From: Geomonas propionica | GTDB lineage: Bacteria > Desulfobacterota > Desulfuromonadia > Geobacterales > Geobacteraceae | DNA: 64,000 bases | Direction of reading: 5' to 3' | NCBI RefSeq assembly: GCF_016458235.1 | Contig: NZ_JAEMHK010000017.1 | Span: forward strand, 62,001-126,000 | Part shown: piece by piece, positions 51,386-60,387 of the stretch | How positions within the stretch are numbered: position 1 is the first letter of the stretch | How the letters are laid out: every line of letters begins with the position of its first letter | Made by a program: the position numbers and the translations under genes | Notes under the pieces: model-generated | The model's input: only the letters and a program-made list of their open reading frames with translations | Databases searched by the model: none | What the model was told of the DNA's origin: nothing

Positions 51386-52435
51386 TCAGTGTTTTTTGAT
51401 GTGCAGGGTCGGGTCCCCGTCACGGAAATCCCGGTCCAGGCTGGCCCAGAGTTTCTCCTTGGGCTCGCGCCTGGAGAGGTTCGTCAGGGCCTGTGCGTAA
51501 AGGGCCGTGTTGATGTGCGGTTCTATGGCGTCCCTGGACTTGATGTAATCGGCCTTCTTCATGAAGTCCCAGAACTGCACCACGCTCTCCTTGTGCGGGT
51601 CCGGGCTCACCAGCAGGTGTCCGCCGTAGATGTCCTTGTTCAGGTCCGCCTTGTCGATCTGGACGTACTTGGCCACGATGTCCACGGTTTCCTTGTGGTT
51701 CCCCTGGTAGAAGCGGTACGCCTTCAACAGCGCCACCATGAACTTCTCGAAATCGGCCTGGCGCGCCTTCACGGTGGAGGTCAGGGCCACCTGGCGGCAG
51801 CAGGTGTGCGACTTGATGACGTCGCCGGAGTATTTCACCACCGCAAGCCCCTGCTTCTCGGCCATCGTGTAGTAAGGGATCCAGGTGAGGCCCGCGTCGA
51901 CCGCGCCCTTTTTCACCGCCTCCTGCACCGCCGCGGGCGAGTCGAACTCCTTGATGGTCAGGTCCTTGCGCCAGTCGAGCCCGGCCTGGTGCAGCGCGGC
52001 GCGAAAGACGACGTCGCCGGTGGCGAGACGGATGGCGCCGATGGTGGCGCCGCGGTAATTCTTGAGATCCTTGAAGCGGGCCGCGTTCTCGGGCTTCGCG
52101 ATCAGGGCGTGCCCCTCTCCCATCTGGCCGCCGAAGATGGTGAAGTCGGCGCCGTTGGCGATGAAGGCTAAGGGAGCCGAGGTACCGAAGGAGCCGATGT
52201 CGAGCTTGCCGCTCTTGATGGCGGTCAGCCCCTCGCCGGAGTTGGTGAAGCGGAACAGTTCCACGTCGAGCCCTTCCTGCTGAAAGAACCCTTTTTCCTT
52301 GGCGACGAAGTAGAGCAGGTGTCCGGAGGTGGGGAGATGTCCCACCTTGAACTTGTGCAGTTCCGCGGCCCCCGCGGTCACTCCGCCCAGCGCGAGCAGC
52401 GCCAGGGAGAGGATGATGGTAACGATGCGTTTCAT
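51386..52435 (-). CDS. ABC transporter substrate-binding protein, sulfonate type (second)
   Basis: 349 aa, signal peptide residues 1-23 (IILSLALLALGGVTAGAAE). NMT1-like: FKVGHLPTSGHLLYF, LDVELFRF, AIKSGKLDIGSFGTSAPL; the HTCCR motif mirrors HPCCR of the 41573 protein. Ends with a lysine/histidine-rich tail. Operon partner of the permease and the ATPase at 52561; presumably binds an organosulfur compound feeding the nitrogenase-like enzyme encoded downstream. Confidence 0.87.
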   Translation of the reverse strand: MKRIVTIILSLALLALGGVTAGAAELHKFKVGHLPTSGHLLYFVAKEKGFFQQEGLDVELFRFTNSGEGLTAIKSGKLDIGSFGTSAPLAFIANGADFTIFGGQMGEGHALIAKPENAARFKDLKNYRGATIGAIRLATGDVVFRAALHQAGLDWRKDLTIKEFDSPAAVQEAVKKGAVDAGLTWIPYYTMAEKQGLAVVKYSGDVIKSHTCCRQVALTSTVKARQADFEKFMVALLKAYRFYQGNHKETVDIVAKYVQIDKADLNKDIYGGHLLVSPDPHKESVVQFWDFMKKADYIKSRDAIEPHINTALYAQALTNLSRREPKEKLWASLDRDFRDGDPTLHIKKH

Positions 52436-52467
52436 GGTATGGCTCCTTGTGCGCCGGCTGGCGCGTA

Positions 52468-52558
52468 TCAGTTGTTCTTTTTGTAGAAGACCAGCATCTG
52501 CTGGTACACCTTGTCCTTGGGCTTGCGTGGCAGAAGAATCGACGAAGAGGCGCCGCAT
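52468..52558 (-). pseudogene. Remnant: C-terminal end of a third ABC binding protein
   Basis: In the 125-bp gap one minus-strand frame reads PRKPKDKVYQQMLVFYKKNN then stop (52468-52470). This matches the C-terminal pattern of the two intact binding proteins (RRNPKDKFYREAKKRF and RREPKEKLWASL). No start or upstream part is left; it abuts the ATPase stop. It is best read as a leftover of gene duplication and deletion. Confidence 0.6.
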
Positions 52559-52560
52559 GC

Positions 52561-53376
52561 TTAGATCGCCTCGCCGGCGCTTTGCACCGTGCGGCCGCCG
52601 TCCAGTTCCTGGAGCACGTCCGCGTTGAGTTCGCGGATCAGCTGATCCCGCAGCCTGGTAAAGGCGGGGTCGCTGTACAGGTCCTGGCGCTGGCGGGGGC
52701 GCGGGATGTCCACTTCGAAGACGCCACGTACCGACCCGGGGTTGAGCCCCATCACGACCACGCGGTTGGCGAGCAGGATCGCCTCCTCCACGTCGTGGGT
52801 CACGAAGAAGACGGTCTTGCGCTCCCGAGAGTTGTGCTGCCACAGCTGTAAAAGCAGATCCTGCAGGCGCGCACGGGTGATGGCGTCGAGCGCCCCGAAG
52901 GGCTCGTCCATCAAAAGGACCGGCGAGTTGATGGCGAAGGCCCGGGCAATGGCGGCCCTCTGGCGCATGCCGCCGGAAAGAGCACCGGGGAGCTTGTCGA
53001 ACACGTCGCTCAGCCCCACCATCTCCAGGTAGGCCTGGGCGGTCTCGGCCTGCTCCGCCTTTGACTTGCCCGGGAAGGCCTGGTTCAGTGCCAGGATCAC
53101 GTTCTGCCCCGTGGTCATCCAGGGGAACAGGCTGTAGTCCTGGAACACGACGCCACGGTCGAGGCCGGGGCCGGTGATGGGGCTGCCGTCAAGGGTCAAG
53201 CGGCCGGAGGTCGGTTGACCCAAACCTGCCAGCAGCCGCAACAGCGTGCTCTTGCCACAACCGGAGGGGCCCAGGAGGCAGACGAACTCACCGGCGTAGG
53301 CGGTGAAGTTGATCTCCTCCAGAACGATCTGGCTTCCGTAGGAAAAGGTGACGTTGTGTAGAGCTATCTCGTGCAT
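52561..53376 (-). CDS. ABC transporter ATP-binding protein, sulfonate type (SsuB/TauB)
   Basis: 271 aa. Walker A LLGPSGCGKSTLL, Q-loop VFQDYSLFPWM, signature LSGGMRQRAAIARA, Walker [14 protein letters not shown]-loop VTHDVEEA. Energises the adjacent binding protein/permease and possibly the ATPase-less system at 40801-42607. Confidence 0.92.
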   Translation of the reverse strand: MHEIALHNVTFSYGSQIVLEEINFTAYAGEFVCLLGPSGCGKSTLLRLLAGLGQPTSGRLTLDGSPITGPGLDRGVVFQDYSLFPWMTTGQNVILALNQAFPGKSKAEQAETAQAYLEMVGLSDVFDKLPGALSGGMRQRAAIARAFAINSPVLLMDEPFGALDAITRARLQDLLLQLWQHNSRERKTVFFVTHDVEEAILLANRVVVMGLNPGSVRGVFEVDIPRPRQRQDLYSDPAFTRLRDQLIRELNADVLQELDGGRTVQSAGEAI

Positions 53377-53411
53377 GTCGGTATCTCCGGCTCGGTTTTT
53401 TGGTGACGTGA

Positions 53412-54341
53412 TCAGGCATCCTGGAACAGGGCGGTGGAGAGGTAGCGCTCACCGGTGTCGGGGAGGATGACCACGATCAGTTTCCCCTGGTTCTCCGGAC
53501 GCCGGGCGACCTGGCGTGCGGCGAAGGCCGCGGCTCCCGCGGAGATGCCGACCAGTAGCCCCTCTTCGCGTGCCAGGGCGCGCGCCGTCTCGAACGCCTC
53601 CTCGTTCTTCACCTTGTAGATCTCGTCGTAGATCTCGGTGTTGAGGACGGCCGGCACGAAGCCGGCGCCGATCCCCTGGAGCTTGTGGGGCGCCGGCGTG
53701 CCACCGGAGAGTACCGGCGAGTCCAGCGGCTCGACGGCGATCACCTTTATGGCCGGGTTTCTTTCCTTGAGCACCTCGCCCACCCCGGTGATGGTGCCGC
53801 CGGTACCGATACCTGCGACGATGATGTCCACCCTGCCGGCGGTATCCTCCCAGATCTCCTCGGCGGTGGTGGCGCGGTGGATGGCGGGGTTGGCGCCGTT
53901 GTTGAACTGCTGCGGCACGAAGGAGTTGGGGGTCGCCGCGGCGAGTTCGGTCGCCTTCTCGATGGCCCCCTTCATCCCTTTGGCACCGGGGGTGAGCACC
54001 AGCTCGGCGCCGTAGGCCTTCAACAGGTTGCGGCGCTCGATGCTCATGGTGTCGGGCATGGTGAGGATGAGCCGGTATCCTTTGGCAGCCGCGACATAGG
54101 CGAGGGCGATGCCGGTGTTACCGCTGGTCGGTTCGATGATCACCGTGTCCTTGTTGATCTGCCCCTGCTCCTCGGCGGCCTTGATCATCGCGAAGCCGAT
54201 GCGGTCCTTGACCGATCCCCCGGGATTGAAGGATTCGAGCTTGGCGACCAGTTCCGCGTTGCCGCCGGACTGGCGGGCGGAGAGGCGCAGCAGGGGCGTT
54301 CTCCCGATGAGGTCGGTGATGCTGTTGGCGATTCTGGACAT
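53412..54341 (-). CDS. cysK: Cysteine synthase A (O-acetylserine sulfhydrylase)
   Basis: 309 aa. PLP-lysine motif [10 protein letters not shown] near residue 42, substrate loop [16 protein letters not shown] phosphate loop GTGGTITG. Condenses O-acetylserine with sulfide to cysteine. Its place in the operon with attenuator B, an NifX-like protein and the nitrogenase-like subunits indicates that the sulfur released by the system is assimilated as sulfide or thiol into cysteine. Confidence 0.95.
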   Translation of the reverse strand: MSRIANSITDLIGRTPLLRLSARQSGGNAELVAKLESFNPGGSVKDRIGFAMIKAAEEQGQINKDTVIIEPTSGNTGIALAYVAAAKGYRLILTMPDTMSIERRNLLKAYGAELVLTPGAKGMKGAIEKATELAAATPNSFVPQQFNNGANPAIHRATTAEEIWEDTAGRVDIIVAGIGTGGTITGVGEVLKERNPAIKVIAVEPLDSPVLSGGTPAPHKLQGIGAGFVPAVLNTEIYDEIYKVKNEEAFETARALAREEGLLVGISAGAAAFAARQVARRPENQGKLIVVILPDTGERYLSTALFQDA

Positions 54342-54351
54342 AGAGCCTCCT

Positions 54352-54702
54352 TTAGTGGTTGATGTATCTGGTTAGCAGCTTCGATTTGCACAGGGTGGCC
54401 AGGGCTTCGGTCACCGGAAGTTCCAGGACGAACGGGATGATGCGCCGCGCAAGGAGGACGTCCATGGCGGTGACGCCGATCCGTGCCACGGCGACGCCCC
54501 TGCAATCGGCAATGAGCCCCGCGGCCTGTTCGAGCAGACCATCGGCGTGTTCGCCTCCCGCGCAGGCAGGTTGATTGAGCCTGTCCTCCAGGTGCTCCCA
54601 CCCGCCGTCGGCCAGCCGGTAGATGGCGAAGCGGTCGGCGCGCCCGAAGTGCAGGTCCACCGACGTTCCATCACTGGTTGCCAAGGCCACTCTCAGTTCC
54701 AC
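54352..54702 (-). CDS. NifX/NafY-fold Fe-Mo cofactor-binding protein, copy 1
   Basis: 116 aa. [25 protein letters not shown] start, a conserved Cys after DRLNQPAC and a [11 protein letters not shown] segment are typical of the dinitrogenase iron-molybdenum cofactor biosynthesis domain. Such proteins carry NifB-co or related clusters. First gene after leader B. Together with copy 2 at 59071 it supports cofactor transfer to the D-like subunit. Confidence 0.85.
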   Translation of the reverse strand: MELRVALATSDGTSVDLHFGRADRFAIYRLADGGWEHLEDRLNQPACAGGEHADGLLEQAAGLIADCRGVAVARIGVTAMDVLLARRIIPFVLELPVTEALATLCKSKLLTRYINH

Positions 54703-54730
54703 GCCGCACCTCCGTTTCCGATCCGGAAAA

Positions 54731-54795
54731 TAAAAAAGGCCAAGGTGGCAACTCCGTACGGAATCGCGAACCTTGGCCTCCAGTTTGTCTGGTCA
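54731..54795 (-). ncRNA. Leader RNA element B: conserved box plus intrinsic terminator
   Basis: Conserved box UGACCAGACAAACUGG (54780-54795), hairpin arms 54737-54746 and 54770-54779 (AGGCCAAGGT/ACCTTGGCCT) and a U-run at 54732-54737. Just upstream, CUGG pairs alternatively with the CCAG of the box (CUGGUUGACCAG), giving a possible switch between structures. Lies 30 bases before the NifX copy 1 start. Confidence 0.78.
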
Positions 54796-54854
54796 ACCAG
54801 TTGTATGTGGGGTGGAAGAGCACCTATGGGAGCTATTCCAAAATGTTGGGGCCG

Positions 54855-54883
54855 ATCATAGCGCCTGTGAAGGCACAAGTCAA
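54855..54883 (-). promoter_or_regulatory. Sigma70-type promoter B
   Basis: Minus strand TTGACT (54878-54883), 17-base spacer, TATGAT (54855-54860). A near-ideal promoter that gives a ~145-base leader containing element B. Confidence 0.75.
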
Positions 54884-54900
54884 GTATGTTTCTAGTTAGC

Positions 54901-54915
54901 CCATAACTTTTATAG
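54901..54915. promoter_or_regulatory. Operator B, CCATAACTTTTATAG
   Basis: Matches operator A at 13 of 15 positions and stands at the identical 17-bp distance from the -35 box, so both promoters probably answer the same regulator. Confidence 0.65.
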
Positions 54916-54944
54916 ACTAATACTATTCCGCAAGAGAACAGGCG

Positions 54945-56015
54945 TCAGATCTGGTAGTCATCCACGAACACCCGCATCTTGCGCGGCCGCGCGAAGACCT
55001 GCTCGCCGATGGTGAGCTGCAGCCGTTCAGCCTCTTCCCGGGTCAGATCGACCTCGATGGTGCGGTTGCCGTCGGGGAGTAACAGGTCCACCCGGACCAG
55101 GGGACCGACGGAGAGGAGGTAGCGCACCTCGGCCTTGATGGCGCCCGGGTCGCCCGCCTGTCGCTCGATGGCGATGTCGTGCGAGCGGACGTAGCCGACC
55201 GCGGGTGCGTCGTGGGCCGAAGCGTTTTCCGGCGACGACAGGTTGAGCCCCCCCATCTGCGCCGTCCCCTCGTGCACCCGCCCCTGGAACAGGTTGACGT
55301 TGCCCAGGAAGTCGTAGACAAACGGCGTGGCCGGGTGGTCGTAGACCTCGGACGGCGTCCCCTGCTGCTCGATGCGCCCGTTGTTCATGACCACGATGCG
55401 GTCGGCGACTTCGAGCGCCTCCTCCTGGTCGTGGGTCACGAAGACGCTGGTGACGTGGATCTCGTCGTGCAGGCGCCTGAGCCAGCGGCGCAGCTCGAGC
55501 CTCACCTTGGCATCCAGGGCCCCGAACGGCTCGTCCAGGAGGAGCACCTGAGGCTCCACGGCGAGGGCCCGGGCCAGCGCCACGCGCTGCCGCTGTCCGC
55601 CGGAGAGCTGAGCGGGATAGCGGTCGGCAAGGTTTTCCAACTGGATCAGATGGAGCAGTTTGTTGACCTTGTCACGGATTTCCTGCTTGCCGGGGCGAAT
55701 CTTCTTGGGCTTCACCGTGAGGCCGAAGGCGATGTTGTCGAACACGGTCATGTGCCGGAACAGGGCGTAGTGCTGGAACACGAAACCGACCTGGCGCTCC
55801 TGCACCTGGCGCTTGGTGGCCTCTTCGCCGTCGAAGAGGATCCTGCCGCTGTCGGGCGCCTCCAGTCCGGCGATGATGCGCAAAAGAGACGTTTTCCCGG
55901 AGCCGGACGGCCCGAGCAGCGCCACCAGTTCCCCGGAAGGAACCTTCAGGCTCACGTTGTCCAGGGCGGTGAACCCGCCAAATGTCTTGCTGATCCCTTC
56001 GATATCGATGCTCAT
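54945..56015 (-). CDS. cysA: Sulfate/thiosulfate ABC transporter ATP-binding protein
   Basis: 356 aa. Walker [13 protein letters not shown], signature [27 protein letters not shown], plus a C-terminal regulatory/TOBE region of about 120 residues as in CysA. Energises sulfate uptake. 4 bp after cysW. Confidence 0.94.
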   Translation of the reverse strand: MSIDIEGISKTFGGFTALDNVSLKVPSGELVALLGPSGSGKTSLLRIIAGLEAPDSGRILFDGEEATKRQVQERQVGFVFQHYALFRHMTVFDNIAFGLTVKPKKIRPGKQEIRDKVNKLLHLIQLENLADRYPAQLSGGQRQRVALARALAVEPQVLLLDEPFGALDAKVRLELRRWLRRLHDEIHVTSVFVTHDQEEALEVADRIVVMNNGRIEQQGTPSEVYDHPATPFVYDFLGNVNLFQGRVHEGTAQMGGLNLSSPENASAHDAPAVGYVRSHDIAIERQAGDPGAIKAEVRYLLSVGPLVRVDLLLPDGNRTIEVDLTREEAERLQLTIGEQVFARPRKMRVFVDDYQI

Positions 56016-56019
56016 GGCT

Positions 56020-56895
56020 CTACCTTTCTTTTCCCGCGACTGAAATCGACTGCTGCAGCTTCCACTCGGACACTGTCTTGATGGCGAGGGTCACCAGGGC
56101 AAGCAGGGCCAGCAGGGAGGCGACAGCGAAGGCCGCCGCGTAGTTGTACTCGTTGTAAAGGATCTCCACCTGGAGCGGGATGGTGTTGGTCGAGCCGCGC
56201 ACGTGACCGGATACGACCGAGACCGCGCCGAACTCCCCCATCGCCCTCGCGTTGCACAGGATCACGCCGTAGAGGATGCCCCACTTGATGTTGGGGAAGG
56301 TGACCCGGAAGAAGGTCTGCAGGCCGCTTGCCCCCAAGGTCAAGGCCGCTTCCTCCTCCTCGCGCCCCTGCGACTCCATGAGCGGGATCAACTCCCGGGC
56401 TATGAAGGGGAAGGTGACGAACACCGTGGCGAGAACTATGCCCGGAACCGCGAAAATGATCTTGATGTCGTGCGCCTGCAGCCAGGGGCCGAGCCATCCC
56501 TGCAGGCCGAAGATCAGCACGTAAATGAGACCCGACACCACGGGAGAGACCGAAAAAGGGAGGTCGATCAGCGTGATCAGGAAACTCTTGCCGCGAAAGC
56601 TGAACTTGGCGATGGCCCACGAGGCGACGATACCGAAGAAGAGGTTCAGCGGGACGCAGACCGCCGCCGTGATCAGGGTGAGGCGGATCGCCGAGATGGT
56701 GTCCGGTTCCTTGAGCGCTTCGAGGTAGGCCTCCCACCCCTTGTCGAGGGCCTGCACGAAGACCGCGGCCAGCGGCATCAGGAGAAAGAGCGCCAGGAAC
56801 GCGAGCGCCGCGGTAATCAGCAGGTAACGCACCCACGCCGGTTCCGTGATCGCGCCCTTCCCTTCCGATCTCTGGGTCAACTTACCTGCCTGCAT
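56020..56895 (-). CDS. cysW: Sulfate ABC transporter permease CysW
   Basis: 291 aa with six membrane helices; core [19 protein letters not shown] and [25 protein letters not shown] loop match CysW. Forms the permease dimer with CysT. Confidence 0.93.
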   Translation of the reverse strand: MQAGKLTQRSEGKGAITEPAWVRYLLITAALAFLALFLLMPLAAVFVQALDKGWEAYLEALKEPDTISAIRLTLITAAVCVPLNLFFGIVASWAIAKFSFRGKSFLITLIDLPFSVSPVVSGLIYVLIFGLQGWLGPWLQAHDIKIIFAVPGIVLATVFVTFPFIARELIPLMESQGREEEEAALTLGASGLQTFFRVTFPNIKWGILYGVILCNARAMGEFGAVSVVSGHVRGSTNTIPLQVEILYNEYNYAAAFAVASLLALLALVTLAIKTVSEWKLQQSISVAGKER

Positions 56896-56921
56896 CGTCG
56901 CTTCCTCCCGGGTTATGGTCC

Positions 56922-57752
56922 CTATTCAGCAAAACGCCTGCTCCACTTCTGCAAGAGGTTGATGCACAAGAGCATGAGAAAGGAGACCACCAGCATGACC
57001 GTGGCGATGGCGGTGGCCCCTGCGTAGTCGTACTGCTCCAGCTTGGTGATGATGAGCAGCGGCGTGATTTCGGAAACCATCGGCATGTTGCCGGCGATGA
57101 AGATGATGGAGCCGTACTCGCCGACGGCGCGGGCGAAAGCCAGGGCGAAGCCGGTCAGGATCGCGGGGAGCATGGTGGGCAAAAGCACCCGGCGAAAGGT
57201 CTGCCACCGGTTGGCCCCGAGGCAGGAAGCGGCCTCCTCGATCTCCTGGTCCAGCTCCTCCAGGACCGGCTGAACCGTCCGCACCACAAAGGGGAGGCCG
57301 ATGAAGACCATGGCGACGGCGATGCCAAGCGGCGTAAAGGCGACCTTGATGCCGTGCGGCTCCAGGTAACGCCCGAGCCAGCCGTTCTGGGAGTAGATGC
57401 TGGCCAAGGTAATGCCGGCGACTGCGGTCGGCAGCGCGAACGGGAGGTCCACCAGGGCGTCGATCAGCTTTTTGCCCGTGAAACGGTAGCGCACCAGCAC
57501 CCACGCCACCAGGACGCCGAAGAAGGCGTTGATGACCGCCGCCGCGAGCGACGCGCCGAAGGTGACGCGGTAGGAGGCGAGCACGCGCGGAGCGGTGACC
57601 GCCGCGACGAATCCGTCCCAGCTGAGGGTGGCGGTCTTGAAGAAGAGCGCGGAAAGGGGGATGAGCACGATAAGGCTCAGGTAAAAGATGGTGTAACCAA
57701 GCGCCGGAGTGAATCCGGGTAAGACATTATTTTTGCCGCCGGACCGAGCCAT
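56922..57752 (-). CDS. cysT: Sulfate ABC transporter permease CysT
   Basis: 276 aa from the ATG at 57752, which has GGGGGG upstream; a TTG frame to 57779 is less likely. Six helices; [23 protein letters not shown] loop and [11 protein letters not shown] match CysT/CysU. First gene of cysTWA with its own promoter (57857-57885). The cognate binding protein gene lies 5 kb upstream at 62539. Confidence 0.93.
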   Translation of the reverse strand: MARSGGKNNVLPGFTPALGYTIFYLSLIVLIPLSALFFKTATLSWDGFVAAVTAPRVLASYRVTFGASLAAAVINAFFGVLVAWVLVRYRFTGKKLIDALVDLPFALPTAVAGITLASIYSQNGWLGRYLEPHGIKVAFTPLGIAVAMVFIGLPFVVRTVQPVLEELDQEIEEAASCLGANRWQTFRRVLLPTMLPAILTGFALAFARAVGEYGSIIFIAGNMPMVSEITPLLIITKLEQYDYAGATAIATVMLVVSFLMLLCINLLQKWSRRFAE

Positions 57753-57856
57753 GGGTCCCCCCTGTAGTACAACCGCCAATACCTACCCGCTTCCCAAAGG
57801 GACAGTCACGCTGCGCCCTCGGATAGCACTATAAGTCCATCGAATTGGTGGGTTGA

Positions 57857-57885
57857 TTTTTACCACTCAGGGTTTTCGTTGTCAA
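57857..57885 (-). promoter_or_regulatory. Promoter of cysTWA
   Basis: Minus strand TTGACA (57880-57885), 17 bases, TAAAAA (57857-57862). Perfect -35, moderate -10. The shared motif at 57889-57914 abuts it upstream. The rest of the 57753-57988 gap has no gene. Confidence 0.6.
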
Positions 57886-57888
57886 TAG

Positions 57889-57914
57889 AAAAATCTACCT
57901 AATCGGTATGGTAA
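57889..57914. promoter_or_regulatory. Candidate regulator site shared with sbp
   Basis: AAAAATCTACCTAATCGGTA then TGGTAA, nearly identical to AAAAATCTACCAAATCTGTA then GACTAA before the sbp gene (63555-63577, opposite orientation). Likely operator of the Rrf2 regulator encoded at the window end or of another sulfur regulator. Confidence 0.55.
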
Positions 57915-57988
57915 TAGGACGAGTATTCATCGGCAGCCAGGTAAACAAACCAGACACCCAGTTACGCAAAGCCGGACTGTCCCCCCTC

Positions 57989-59074
57989 CTATGCCGCGCT
58001 CCCCTCCGCCCAGAGCGACTGATCCAGGGGCCAGCGTCCATAGGTTCTGGCCGCGGCGACCAGGGCGTCGATGTTGGCGGGCGGGGTGTCGATGGGAAGG
58101 CCGCACCCCAAGCCGAGAATGTACCCCTTCGGGTTGTCCCACCCTTTGGCGAGACATTCCCTGGCGTTACGGGTGACGTCATCCGGAGTGCCGAGGTACA
58201 TGGCGGCGGTGGGCCGGATGTTGCCCAGAAGCGCCACCCGCTCCCCGACCTGGTGCTTGGCCTCGGCGAGATCGACCGCGTCGTCGAGACTCAAGACCGA
58301 GGCGCCGGTGTCGGTCATCTCCTGCCAGATCTTCGTGGTGTTGCCGCAGATGTGGAGGGACGGGGCGGCACCGCATTCCTGCTTTATGGCGGTGCACACC
58401 TCCTTCAAGTAGGGGAGCGCGAACTCCTTGAAAAGCGCCGACGATATCATGGTCCCGGAGGCGGTCGGATCGGCGAGACCGATCCGCGCCCCCCGCTCCA
58501 GCGCCGCCTTGGCGAAGCGGATGATGCTCGCGGTGGAGTGTTGCAGCAGGCGGTGGGCGAAGGCCGGGTTCTTGCGCAGGTCCCGCAGGAAAGGCTCCGT
58601 GCCGCGGATGCCGGCGGCGGTGGTGAAGGGACCGGCGCAGGTCATGCCCAGCGGCACCCGGTCGCCGATCTCCTTGAGCACCAACGTCGCCGCCTCGAGA
58701 AAGAGCGGCAGCCGCCCGTCACGCTCCGGGTCGGGGATACGCAGCGTGTCGAGCACCGACTCGTGAACCACGACGTTCTCCGCGATATAGGGCGTGCTGT
58801 CCGGAAAGGCGACCTTGCTTCCTATCGCCTCGGCCACGCCGGTAAGCCCTGGGCCGGTGTTGACGTTGTCCGCGCCGTAACGGCGCCAGGCGGCGATCTG
58901 CCCCTTGGCGAGCAACCGGGCGGAATTGTTGTACTCCCCAACGGTCACGCCGATGACGCGCGCGGCATGATCGCTGATCAGGAGGTTGACCGGTATCCGG
59001 TCGAAAGGCTTGCCGGTCAGCGCCGCGACGGTGCGCTCTTTCGACGACATGGTTTCCGCGAAGGTGTCACTCAT
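57989..59074 (-). CDS. MtaA/CmuA-type methyltransferase (UroD superfamily), copy 3
   Basis: 361 aa from the ATG at 59074 (ATGA overlap with the NifX copy 2 stop). RTVAALTGKPFDRIPVN at the start, GMTCAGPFTTAAG, SLHICGNTTKIW and C-terminal GLGCGLPIDTP with the H-x-C...C zinc set. Same architecture as copy 2. Its overlap with the NifX/NifB-like genes directly ties a corrinoid-type methyltransferase to the nitrogenase-like cofactor genes. Confidence 0.87.
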   Translation of the reverse strand: MSDTFAETMSSKERTVAALTGKPFDRIPVNLLISDHAARVIGVTVGEYNNSARLLAKGQIAAWRRYGADNVNTGPGLTGVAEAIGSKVAFPDSTPYIAENVVVHESVLDTLRIPDPERDGRLPLFLEAATLVLKEIGDRVPLGMTCAGPFTTAAGIRGTEPFLRDLRKNPAFAHRLLQHSTASIIRFAKAALERGARIGLADPTASGTMISSALFKEFALPYLKEVCTAIKQECGAAPSLHICGNTTKIWQEMTDTGASVLSLDDAVDLAEAKHQVGERVALLGNIRPTAAMYLGTPDDVTRNARECLAKGWDNPKGYILGLGCGLPIDTPPANIDALVAAARTYGRWPLDQSLWAEGSAA

Positions 59075-59478
59075 TTGCCCCACCTCTGCACGCAGCCGCA
59101 GGAACCGCTCCGGGGCCGACATCCTGTCACAGCTGCGATCTCCTGGTCGAGCAACTTGTGCCGCTTCCCGTACGCCCTTAAGGCGCTGTCGATGGACCCC
59201 TTTACGGTGAACGACTTGATGCCGCGCCCGGCCAGGCTCCCAGCGGCATGTGGTCCGATTTGGCTCACGAGGACCACGTTTACGTCCGCCAGCTGTTCCA
59301 CGGTCGTCTCGGCCGTGTGGACGCGAGCGTTGTCACGAGGGGCATTTGCGATCGGCCGAACTTCGAGCAGCTCATAGCAGCCGTCCTCCTCAACCCGGTA
59401 CAGGCGGAACTCGCGTGCCTGCCCGAAATGTTCGTTGATGGTAAGACCATCTGTCGTAGCAACCGCCACCTTCACCAT
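59071..59478 (-). CDS. NifX/NafY-fold protein, copy 2, with C-terminal cysteine motif
   Basis: 135 aa. VKVAVATTDGLTINEHFGQA and LVSQIGPHAAGSLAGRGI are NifX / NifB C-terminal-domain signatures. It ends with a cysteine group CRPRSGSCGCVQRW not found in copy 1, which might bind a metal cluster. Overlaps the NifB-like stop by 7 bases, so it replaces the NifX domain that is fused to NifB in many diazotrophs. Confidence 0.86.
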   Translation of the reverse strand: MVKVAVATTDGLTINEHFGQAREFRLYRVEEDGCYELLEVRPIANAPRDNARVHTAETTVEQLADVNVVLVSQIGPHAAGSLAGRGIKSFTVKGSIDSALRAYGKRHKLLDQEIAAVTGCRPRSGSCGCVQRWGK

Positions 59479-60353
59479 TGTCCGCTCCTTCTGACGTCAT
59501 CCTTCACTGCCGCTTTACTATCCGCGCAGCCGCCGATGAGTCCGATGGCGTCGGCGCGGCACTGCTGGCAGCCGCGAAACTGCGCGATGGTGCCTTCGTT
59601 GGCGCGGCGGACCTGCTCCAGTTGTTCCCCTGTCGGGCGAGGCACGTGGGCGAACGCCGCCTGCGGGATGATGGGCATCACGTTCATCAAAAAGGCTCCC
59701 GCCTCGCTCACCTTCTCGGCGATGAGCGGGATCTGCCCTTCGTTCACCCCCGGGATGAGCACCGTGTTCACCTTGACGACCATGCCCCGCTCCGCCGCGA
59801 GCCGCATCCCCTCGAATTGGTTGCGGATAAGGATCCCGGCCCCTTCCCTGCCCGTCGTGACGCGGCCACGGTAGCAGACCTGGCGGTAAATGCGCGCCCC
59901 CACCTCGGGGTCCACGGCATTGATGGTGACGGTAAGGCTGTGCAGGTTGATGTCTGCGAGCTCCCCGATCCGGTCAGGGAGCACCAGCCCATTGCTGCTC
60001 AGACAGAAGAGCAACTCCGGAAACTCCCGCTGGACCAGCCTGAAGGTCTCAAAGGTCTCCTCGTTGGCCAAGGGGTCACCGGGCCCGGCGATGCCGATCA
60101 CCTTGATGATGGGGCCGTAGTCGCTGCGGGCCATAACGTCCCGCACCTGTGCCAGCGCCTCCGTCGGGGTGAGCAGCCTGCTGGTCACACCGGGGCGCGT
60201 CTCGTGGGCACAGTCATGCCTGCGGTCGCAGTAGCCGCAGGTGATATTGCACCGCGGCGCCACGGCGAGATGGATCCGTCCGTTCTTGTGCCGGTTTCCG
60301 CCAAAACAGGGATGCCCCTGGGCCACCCTTTCCCTGGTCCTTGAACTTGCCAT
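59472..60353 (-). CDS. NifB-like radical SAM cofactor synthase (MarB-like)
   Basis: 293 aa from the ATG at 60353 (AGGGAGGGGGC upstream). HPCFGG at 14-19, radical SAM motif CNITCGYC (C35, C39, C42), DC at 47-48, and C-terminal CQQCRADAIG (C262, C265): the complete ligand set of minimal NifB. It would build an NifB-co-type Fe-S-carbide cluster for the D-like subunit. Its presence in the operon argues that the D/K proteins hold a nitrogenase-type cofactor. Confidence 0.92.
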   Translation of the reverse strand: MASSRTRERVAQGHPCFGGNRHKNGRIHLAVAPRCNITCGYCDRRHDCAHETRPGVTSRLLTPTEALAQVRDVMARSDYGPIIKVIGIAGPGDPLANEETFETFRLVQREFPELLFCLSSNGLVLPDRIGELADINLHSLTVTINAVDPEVGARIYRQVCYRGRVTTGREGAGILIRNQFEGMRLAAERGMVVKVNTVLIPGVNEGQIPLIAEKVSEAGAFLMNVMPIIPQAAFAHVPRPTGEQLEQVRRANEGTIAQFRGCQQCRADAIGLIGGCADSKAAVKDDVRRSGQW

Positions 60354-60387
60354 GCCCCCTCCCTTCGCTGCCGTCGCCTGTGCCGTT

